Origin: Paraglomus occultum
Lineage: Eukaryota > Glomeromycota > Glomeromycetes > Paraglomerales > Paraglomeraceae
Length of the DNA: 15,182 nt
Direction of reading: 5' to 3'
Assembly: GCA_910592205.1 (NCBI GenBank)
Contig: CAJVPJ010000879.1
Coordinates: forward strand, 1 to 15,182
Shown: positions 8,330 through 15,182 of the stretch, piece after piece
How the letters are laid out: every line of letters starts with the position of its first letter
Position numbering within the stretch: position 1 is the stretch's first letter
The notes under the pieces: model-generated
The model's input: only the letters and a program-made list of their open reading frames with translations
Told to the model about the DNA's origin: nothing
Database searches by the model: none
Program-made: the position numbers and the translations under genes

Positions 8330-10194
8330 CGGACTTATAATTAAGTTCCACTTAGTGTGATGCACAAATAGAAGGTGTATAAACATCGACTAAGATTTTC
8401 GAAGCTCATCGTGTTGTAAGGAACACTATGGAGATCGCTGGTGTAGAGACATGCTGAGAATACGTTGTGATGCGAGCACAGATAAATGCATAGATAGATC
8501 GATAGGTGGTAGAAAGAAATGGGAGGAGCGAACTGCATAAATGTGCAAATTGTCGACTAAATTTTCGTCGATCATTCGAATCGCGTCAAAACATACATTG
8601 ACCGCTCATTTTCTTTCTCCTGTTGCACCCGCGAGAATTTTTGGTGAAATTTGTTGCTTTTCTTCGTTCTGTTGGCGGCATGGTACGAGATCTTGATGTG
8701 TCATAAGCATATGAATATATAATGAATAAATAAAAGACGAGAAGGAAGCAAAACTTGGCGCTAGCGGCAATACGAATATATAGGGATATCTGTGTGACTT
8801 ACCGGTCGATCTTTGGCCCGCACACGTCTTCTCTGACGGCGGTGACTTTAAGTAGATGGCTGGTTTTATTGCAGAAGAGAGTGGATGGATGGTTTTTACT
8901 GAGAGACGCAGCGGAAGAGTGAAACCCTATTGTATTTGGTCACTCATCATTTTTTAAGAGTTTTTCTGCTGGGCCCCCAGTGGTCCCAAAAAAAGGTCAG
9001 ATAATCGGAGTGCCTTTTTCAGCTCTCAACACAACTGCTGCATCATGTAGTTAAACACACAAAGGTCCCCTATATCCAAGATGCCTTCTACTCTCACATT
9101 TATTAACGTCACCCCGATTCAGTAGAAACATATTTACAACGTATCGTATTAATATACGACTATCCCTATTAATATAAAAATGTAATATAATAATATGAAA
9201 TTAATTTACATGAAATTCACAATAGAACAGTGCGACCAGAACTAATAAAAGAATCTGTTTCCACTGCTGGACAAAATAATGCACTGACGTGACGTGCCCG
9301 TAGTAGTAATGGAAATTTCTAGCTTTGCGTTTGGAGTTACAGTAACATTGGCCTGACCCTATGCCACTTCTTGGCCCGCTGACAACTATCACCAGCAAAA
9401 GAAAAATCGCAAGAAAAAAAAAGTAATTAGGATATAAAGAGTTGATAATGTATTCAAGAAGTCATCGCTTGACCCATTATTGTTATTATGTGGTGAGCAC
9501 CTCTATAACATTTTGTGTGAGGTAACTCGTCGTTTGGCAAAAATGCCTGCTATAAATGCCAAGTAACTTCTTAATTTTTTAGTCCTTAGTACAAGCGTTA
9601 AGGCGCTTTGCTCAAACACCCTCCATCTCGCAGACAAACTCATCGAAATTACCGACACAAATGTGCTCATGACATCGTCATAAAAAGGCAAGCCGCAAGC
9701 AATTACTAACTATAATGGGTGTAGTGCTTTACTGCGGAATTCGGAGCAAACACGAAATATCGGAGAAGCTTTACGCCCAAACTGCGTTAAAAAAAACGCA
9801 ATTGTTCTCGCATAAAATTTTATGCATAGGAAATATCCTCCCCATAACAGCACTCTTATTTCTTTATTTTTCTTTTTTTCCTTGGCTCTAGAAGGAGTTT
9901 GTCCAACGTCCGTTTAAGAACTTTTCCCGGTCTTTCCTCTTGGTAAATAAATATTGTTTAGTAGCCTTAATGTCAGATATTTTAAAAATGTATGGCGCAA
10001 TTTTCTCGCCTTGCTCTTGCTTTAAAAGAGAGCGTAAAGTACTATAATCTTTAGGCTCCATAGTAGATCTAATATAGATAAGTTTCATATATTTTAATTT
10101 TATATACGCGACTACTTCTATGTATAATACATAATAAATACACAATATTAACAAAATCAGACAAACTGTGCGTATATATATATATATATAATAT
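8330..10194. other. Intergenic region, no supported gene
   Basis: It lies upstream of the CRN pseudogene and of the transposase-like pseudogene. The only structured item on the minus strand is a strong splice donor (ACCG|GTAAGTC, exon end at 8803), which could belong to a noncoding first exon of the CRN gene. Short frames at 9201-9398 and 9503-9691 (-) show no family resemblance. The 9140-9210 stretch is very AT-rich. A long minus-strand frame at 9888-10310 is mainly antisense to the transposase-like coding region and includes low-complexity TA-rich codons. Confidence 0.5.
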
Positions 10195-10196
10195 AT
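10172..10196. repeat. (TA)n microsatellite
   Basis: About ten TA units immediately upstream of and running into the ATG of the transposase-like pseudogene. Confidence 0.9.
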
Positions 10197-11165
10197 GGTA
10201 GACGACATAATTATAAATGAATACGAAAAAGCTCTCCAATTTTTAGAAGTAGACTGTGGTTGTGGTTGCTTGGCCAAGCTGCCCAAAAAGAAATTTGCTG
10301 AATTGCGCAAAGACTAACAAAATCAGAACAAGACATTTTTTTAATAACTCAACTCAAGTCCATGGACGGGAGTGATCAGTACTAGCAGAAGTCTCAAGAA
10401 CAAGACTCGCGTTAACAATAGAACTGTTTACTGCTGAAATCGCAATACCCCTATTTGTCAAAAAGTCTATCTCAATAGGCTTGGTATTGGCCGCAATTAC
10501 TTTGAAAATACCCGAAATTATCTGCTTAAGAATGGTCTTCTACCGCGGGTGTAAAAAGAATGCCACGGTGAAAAACTAAAATACTACTGATATAACGATT
10601 GCTACCGTCATGAAGAATTTTCTCGAAAATTATGCTGAAATACATGGATTACCAAGTTCCGGTAGAAAATTACTCAATCGCTTACGCCACTACCAGCTGA
10701 AACGAGTAACAATCGGTCTATCGTGATTATATTGCAGGTCTTGAAACAATAGCACGTTGAAATTGTTAAAATATGATGCGTTTCGCAAGTTATGGCATCA
10801 ATTAACACACCTTATATTCAAATTATGAGTCCGGGAACAGACTTATGTGACACGTGTCAACATTTTCGGAATGGCTTACAGTATAATGCTCGTAAGGAAG
10901 AAGAAGCGAGAGACTTGCTAAAAAAGTATAAAGAACATTTAGTTAAGGCTAAATTAGAGAAAAACTATTACAACAAAAATACGAAATTAGCAGAACAACA
11001 GAGAAAATTAGTAAATGAGCATTTAAAAACAAGAGGTAAAGCTTATTGTAGCATTGACGCAACTGGGCATTACAGTTACGATTGAGCGCAAAACGTTCAC
11101 ATACCCCATTCCGATCAACAAGTAAGATTTATTATCTCAGTCCACACAAAGTACATTTGTTCTAA
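10195..11165 (+). pseudogene. Decayed transposase-like protein (Cys-rich N-terminus, DDE/RNase H-like family)
   Basis: Fragments in all three plus frames follow the order of a repeated protein family I recall from Rhizophagus and some invertebrates, whose full members carry an RNase H-like (DDE) core; I cannot name its superfamily. In order: FLEVDCGCGCLAKLPKKKFA (10240 on), EQDIFLITQLKSMDG, TSRSLKNKTRVNN, NTPICQKVYLNRLGIGRNYF, NGLLPRV, FLENYAEIHGLPSSGR (10616 on), LPAETS, SVYRDYIAGLETIA, LKYDAFRKLWHQL, YIQIMSPGTDLCDTCQHFRN (10813 on), a Lys/Glu-rich coiled-coil-like run, CSIDATGHYSYD, AQNVHIPHSDQQV and YYLSPHKVHLF. Defects: stops TAA 10315, TGA 10435, TAA 10552, TAA 10577, TGA 10758 and TGA 11083 (10435 and 11083 stand where Trp is expected), plus frame changes near 10314, 10365, 10557, 10685, 10715, 10806 (an extra CA in an AC run) and 11123. 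The C-terminal catalytic part is missing. Not functional. Confidence 0.75.
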
Positions 11166-11426
11166 AAATAAATTAAGGTAATCGAACATTGTGTCTTACC
11201 GAATGCTTGCATTTTGTTAATTGTTAACAAATTAATGTATCTCTTTCCGCATCCCACAAATGCAAAAAAGTTACACAGTGCCTCCAAAACCCCACGATGT
11301 GATTGGCGCAAATAGTATAAAAAAAATTAGGTTTATTATCCTCTAACAATTCAGAAAATTTTGCTGATTAATAGGAACAGTACGAGGAGTCAGAAAAACA
11401 ACAAAATCACCGCACCCCACGATTTC
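11166..11426. other. Spacer between pseudogene and inverted-repeat arm
   Basis: AT-rich, with no continuation of the transposase-like family. A CTCTAACAAT string at 11341-11350 reappears in inverted orientation just outside the other repeat arm, so homology between the arms may once have extended further. Confidence 0.4.
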
Positions 11427-11537
11427 TTCGAAACCTCTGATTGGTTCTTTACATATAAGGATTTAATCTGTAGTAACGCCAGCCGCTCCAATCCTAATTT
11501 CATGACCAGAATGGAGGCATTAACAGCAGACTTACAC
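11427..11537 (+). repeat. Inverted-repeat arm 1 (111 bp)
   Basis: The reverse complement matches 12678-12786 with about seven differences including one indel (about 94% identity). The match runs from TTCGAAACC at the left end to CTTACAC at the right. Differences between arms are mainly amino-acid changing in the best open frame on either strand, so neither frame looks constrained. Confidence 0.9.
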
Positions 11538-12017
11538 TTAGTATCAAAGTCGTGACCAAACGTTGAAAACCAGCATATACTTATACGCGCCCCCAATAAA
11601 AAGTAATCAAATTACTAACATTGAACTACATAATTATTGAAAAACATTATAAATATCCACTTATTCTGAACAATTTGCTTTGCGCGCTATGAGCGTGACG
11701 CTAAAACCATACATAATTAAAGCTTTTTTTACGGCAATTTTTATTGATAATAATAGAGAAACTATCCATTATATCGAAACAATAAAATTTCAAATTATAT
11801 TATTATGCAATACAAACGGTTACCGTTGCAGTATATATAGAGTATACAACTTCGAATTAAGATACTTATTTGTTTGTTACATTTCTACGATAAAATAATA
11901 TAAACTGTAAGCTCGAGATCAACACATTCGTGAACAGAGGAAATACATTTGCGCGCGTGAATGGATAAACATTCAACAACGTAATGATGTCACTTTATTT
12001 CAGTTTGTCGTCGTCAC
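11538..12017. other. Left part of inverted-repeat spacer
   Basis: AT-rich sequence without recognisable gene. A 72-codon frame at 11680-11898 (+) is AT-rich and unlike any protein I know. Confidence 0.4.
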
Positions 12018-12365
12018 AAAAAGTCAGAAAAGAAAGGTTTGTCTTATTATGTATTCGTCTTCATTCTGTAACGTTGTTTCCATAATTGTTCTATATTGTT
12101 ATATAGAATATTTGTTAAAAGTCGGAAAAGAAAAGATAGTTTACTGTGTCTATTAGTAGTACAGTATCTTTACCTAAACGTCACTTATATACGCAATATT
12201 CGTCTTCACATTCTGTAACGTTATTTCCATAATTGTTCTATATTGCATTAAACATTTGTGAGAAGCCGGAAAAGAAAGTTTGTCTTACAGTACCAATTAT
12301 GTAGCTATATGCAGATTGTATCTTTACCTGAACACACTTATATACGCAATCTTCATCTTCATTAT
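12018..12365. repeat. Degenerate tandem repeat (about 145-bp unit, 2-3 partial copies)
   Basis: AAAGTCAGAAAAGAAA, AAAGTCGGAAAAGAAA and GAAGCCGGAAAAGAAA recur near 12019, 12118 and 12262. TAACGTT followed by TTTCCATAATTGTTCTATA occurs near 12068 and 12218, and TATCTTTACCT plus ACTTATATACGCAAT recurs near 12167 and 12320. The first copy lacks an internal segment, giving spacings of about 99 and 144. Confidence 0.85.
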
Positions 12366-12677
12366 AGATTATTTGACAGTCTTCTCGTTGATGATAATGC
12401 AACGCTTTTGTTATGATCCAATACGAAAGTTAAAACACGATCCAGTAGTCGACTATTAAACTTTTAACCTTCCTCGTTATTATGATTCACATATTGTGTC
12501 CCAAAAGCCATCAAAGCGTCTCGTCTAACAGTAAAACGTGACTTAACTCATAAACATATTGCTCATTACCCGTAAGCACTTACAATGTGAGCGAAAAGAG
12601 CAACGTTGCATGAGTATTTGTTGTTTAACGTTATTATCGACCGTAAGCCAACGCAAAAATATTCCAAGTGACGTCAG
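12366..12677. other. Right part of inverted-repeat spacer
   Basis: No gene, RNA or repeat recognised. The 80-codon frame starting at 12559 is open only by running into repeat arm 2. Confidence 0.4.
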
Positions 12678-12786
12678 GTGTAAGTCTACTTTTAATGCCT
12701 CAATTCTGGTCATGAAATTAGGATTGGAGCTGCTGGCGTTACTCCAGATTAAATCCTTATATGTAAAGAACCAATCAAAGTTTCGA
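12678..12786 (-). repeat. Inverted-repeat arm 2 (109 bp)
   Basis: Counterpart of 11427-11537 in opposite orientation, with 1140 bp between the inner ends. Arms this similar could pair in a transcript to give a hairpin. No target-site duplication is evident at the outer ends. Confidence 0.9.
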
Positions 12787-13728
12787 ACTCATCATTGTTA
12801 GAGAATCTCAACCTTTTTCTTATATATTCGAATCATCTAGCTTCATGGTTCGTTTAATATAATATTTATTAACGACAATTTGGTTGTTTCAGTATTAAAT
12901 TTACGGTAATGACTATATTTGCATTTGATTTTAATTAGCTGACTATAGACTCAGAATTCGATTTCTCAACGAAGAAGAAGTGTCTCTTGCATATATGCAG
13001 CAGCCTGTGAGTAGTTGTCGACTTTTCTTCTGCCCTCGTAGACAAGATATTCGGGCAACATTTTATGAGTCTGATACTCTTCCTCTGCACTTTTAATTTG
13101 TGTGAATTTATATGTGGATTAATTTTTACCGATTTTTTAATTAATATTCGAGTCGCGTAATCTAATATTTACCGTTTTTCGTAGCTTTACCATCTAATAT
13201 GTTACAATTTTTGTGCACATGGTGCGCTAAATTCTGTGATTGCATTACTCGTTATGCCAATATTCTCATTAATTGCAAATGTAGGGGGTGGTCGGTGACT
13301 TTTGAGGCGAAGTGTATGCCTGAGCGCCAAGATCATGTAAACCGTGTGAAAGGACATTTGATTTGCCCATTTCTAACTTCTAAACGGACGGAGGAGCGTT
13401 TTTCTCGTTTTGCAGTCCATTTTCCTAAGCGAGACGCTTGCGTGGATATCGTATACAAATTATACTTCGACCTGACATACGCATTCGGCTTGCGCATATT
13501 GAAATGATTTTTGTGCAAATTTCCCGTATTATCAATTTAAGCAACGTACTTTATAGATTAAGATAACTCCAAGTATTGGATTACATTGTTCGTGGAAAGT
13601 CGGCGAAAGTCTTAATATGAATGAGAAAATTCGTTGGTTCAAAACTAAATGCTACAATAAATAAGTTAAATTAGCAAACAATCGTAATTGCGCTTGTAAA
13701 CACGATATCTAATAATTCAATCACCAAG
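12787..13728. other. Intergenic region with weak coding hints
   Basis: A 57-codon open stretch at 12926-13098 (+) includes RIRFLNEEEVSLAYMQQP followed by a consensus donor (CCT|GTGAGT at 13004), so a small exon is conceivable; no family is recognised. A 102-codon frame at 13199-13507 (+) is overlapped by a 61-codon antisense frame at 13333-13518; both are unrecognised. I do not call either a gene. Confidence 0.35.
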
Positions 13729-14119
13729 ATGGACTCGATCCGAACGTCTTTGACAAACTATTTATATTGCGAGAGACATTATGGTAAGCATCCCTTGTAC
13801 GTAATAGGCTTGTCAACAATATTTGTATGTTTCGATAGACCCAAGCGTTATTTTTACAAATGCAAGCTTATTGTTCCCTTCAATTACTATTGCTGGGGAT
13901 TGGTTGGAGTGGCGTCAGAGAGAAAATAAACAGAAACATGATGCTGTGTCATCCGCTGTGTTATTTATACATACCAAGCCATTGTCTTCAAAAACAGCCA
14001 TTAGAAACTGTATTGATATAAAAGTGAATCGTGACGGTTCATTTGTGAAACCTTCAGAGCTGCAGAATGTCGGTTCTACCATATTTTGCATTAACGAATT
14101 CTGCTTCGTTGAACGTTGA
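13729..14119 (+). CDS. Hypothetical protein, two exons, 111 residues
   Basis: Exon 1 is 13729-13783 and exon 2 is 13839-14119, with a 55-nt GT-AG intron (G|GTAAGC ... TTCGATAG|AC). The ATG lies in a favourable context (CACCAAGATGG). Splicing keeps phase and joins YLYCERHY to DPSVIFTNASLL. The product contains LFPSITIAGDWLEWRQREN, has no signal peptide, membrane segment or motif I recognise, and ends CFVER. Support comes from the start context, consensus splice sites and uninterrupted frame; function is unknown. It could be part of a longer gene whose further exons I cannot place. Confidence 0.45.
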
Positions 14120-14148
14120 CCTTCTTTTTACGGAATGGTAGGTATGAA

Positions 14149-14388
14149 ATGTCTTCTGCAAAAGACGAGATCGTCAAGATGTGTGAATACCCATACCTCT
14201 GGCTTAAAACATCTACACAGTTAGTCTGGTCCGAACAAGATCTTCCTAGTCCAAAGTTTCTTGTAACCCAAAGTTTTGTTATAACGGAGATTATAATATT
14301 TCACTATATCCAAAGTCGCGCGATTATTATATTCACAATAAAAGCAATACACCATATGTATTCATCGATGAAAATGTCGCACATATAA
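14149..14388 (+). CDS. Hypothetical ORF, 79 codons
   Basis: Open from ATG at 14149, starting MSSAKDEIVKMCEYPYLWLK; the second half becomes Ile-rich and AT-driven, so coding is credible only for the first 45 codons or so. It lies 29 bp after the preceding hypothetical gene and might be a downstream exon of it. No family recognised. Confidence 0.2.
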   Translation: MSSAKDEIVKMCEYPYLWLKTSTQLVWSEQDLPSPKFLVTQSFVITEIIIFHYIQSRAIIIFTIKAIHHMYSSMKMSHI

Positions 14389-14712
14389 ACAGGACGACGA
14401 AACTCAACTACAAATCTGAACAGTAATTTTTATTTTTTAATGGGTAGATAACTTATCTTATAGATGTCATTGAATGCTCCATTTGAGACTGTACTTTTCT
14501 CGTCTAATGTATTATAAGATTAAAGAAAAAATAAGTTAATAGATTAGGAAATTTTCATCACTGAGCAAGTATCAACAAATATAAATAAATAAGCAACTGT
14601 CAAATACGTATATTATCGAAAATTTCAGTTTCCATACATTTCCTTCAAGACACTCAATAGCCTCCTTTCTGGTTACTTCATCGCTTTCTTTTTCCATGGT
14701 CAGTCCAAGAGT
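14389..14712. other. AT-rich intergenic DNA
   Basis: No gene, RNA or repeat is visible. Confidence 0.4.
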
Positions 14713-14868
14713 GCAGTTGACGATTTCTGGTCATTGTTTTTGCCCATCACCTTTCAACTTATGAATCAGCGGACGGATAAATCATTTGTTGCAGTTGACG
14801 ATTTCCGGTCATTGTTTTTTCCATCTCCTTTCAACTTATGAATCAGCGAACGGATAAATCATTTGTTG
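14713..14868. repeat. 78-bp tandem duplication
   Basis: Two head-to-tail copies, 14713-14790 and 14791-14868, both starting GCAGTTGACGATTTC and ending AAATCATTTGTTG, differing at only a few positions. Noncoding as far as can be seen. Confidence 0.9.
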
Positions 14869-15182
14869 TATTGTTGTCTTCCCCTAACAATTTGTTGATG
14901 TAATGCGAATTTCAGACGTAATAAAGTTTTCACTATAATCAATTGGTAACCAAATAGGCTGTTCTGATAAATTTTCTTACCAAATTCGCTATAAACAGAT
15001 AATAACAATTTACTTACAATGATTGGACAAGCGCTTGGAACAAAGATCTGTTCCAAGAATAGTCTAACGCCATGCATGACTAAGAAAATTCAAAGATGGT
15101 AACGTACATCACTGGCGTGCAGTATTGTTTAGATGATTACTCTATATACGTAAAACAATACGATCAGATTGTTGCAAAATGC
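14869..15182. other. Right-edge intergenic DNA
   Basis: A minus-strand frame at 14859-15077 overlaps the duplication and resembles no known protein. Nothing else is recognised before the window ends. Confidence 0.4.

Noticed and set aside
9503-9691. 62-codon minus-strand ORF
   Set aside because: No family resemblance, no splice context, and length expected by chance.
9888-10310. 140-codon minus-strand ORF
   Set aside because: Its first third is antisense to the recognisable Cys-rich N-terminus of the transposase-like pseudogene, and its middle is low-complexity TA-derived Ile/Tyr codons.
10792-11085. ATG at 10792 as start of a 97-residue gene
   Set aside because: The family frame runs in from upstream (LKYDAFRKLWHQL) through a 2-base slippage, so this ATG is internal to a broken gene.
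10435-11085. RIP-like mutation (C to T in repeats) as the cause of the TGA stops
   Set aside because: The two Trp-to-TGA changes would come from CpC rather than the CpA context typical of RIP, and many defects are indels; evidence is insufficient.
11361-11596. Protein-coding interpretation of the inverted-repeat arms (DWFFTYKDLI or LVMKLGLE frames)
   Set aside because: Most differences between arms change residues in both candidate frames, and the frames are not maintained outside the arms.
12820-12845. tRNA B-box-like ATTCGAATC
   Set aside because: No A box, acceptor stem or cloverleaf can be drawn around it.

Overview
The window reads as nuclear DNA from an intron-rich, moderately AT-rich fungus. 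It holds a 21-exon Argonaute, a Crinkler-type (CRN) effector gene, and a decayed copy of a transposase-like family. The CRN body (ubiquitin-like header, HVLV-type junction, P-loop NTPase) and the transposase-like family both recall proteins I associate with arbuscular mycorrhizal fungi such as Rhizophagus. Glomeromycotina is therefore my best guess, by inference. Other early-diverging fungi that carry CRNs, including chytrids, are not excluded. There are no bacterial-type genes, operons or CRISPR arrays.

Layout: 211-842 is an 11-copy minisatellite with a 57/58-bp unit. 1050-5387 (+) is a complete Argonaute gene whose exons join in frame to 845 residues. It keeps the catalytic D-E-D-H tetrad, two of its introns are GC-AG, and its longest intron carries a CATC/CATT microsatellite. 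5776-8329 (-) is a CRN-NTPase gene with one genuine GT-AG intron and seven frame breaks; I call it a pseudogene. It lies tail to tail with Argonaute. 8330-10194 has no convincing gene. 10195-11165 (+) is a transposase-like coding region broken by stops and frameshifts. 11427-12786 contains a 94%-identical inverted-repeat pair with about 1.1 kb between the arms, and a tandem repeat lies inside that spacer. 13729-14119 (+) is a likely two-exon gene of unknown function. The rest is AT-rich intergenic DNA with a 78-bp tandem duplication at 14713-14868.

Functionally, the one clearly working gene is Argonaute, the small-RNA effector of RNA silencing. Its surroundings (minisatellite, dead transposase-like copy, foldback-type inverted repeat, decayed effector) are typical of a repeat-rich accessory compartment. 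Any functional link between Argonaute and these neighbours is inference only. The most useful leads are the splicing oddities inside Argonaute (a stop-free intron in the PAZ domain and a competing acceptor that would remove the catalytic histidine), the intron placed exactly at the CRN module junction, and a perfect 18-bp palindrome at one of the CRN frame breaks.
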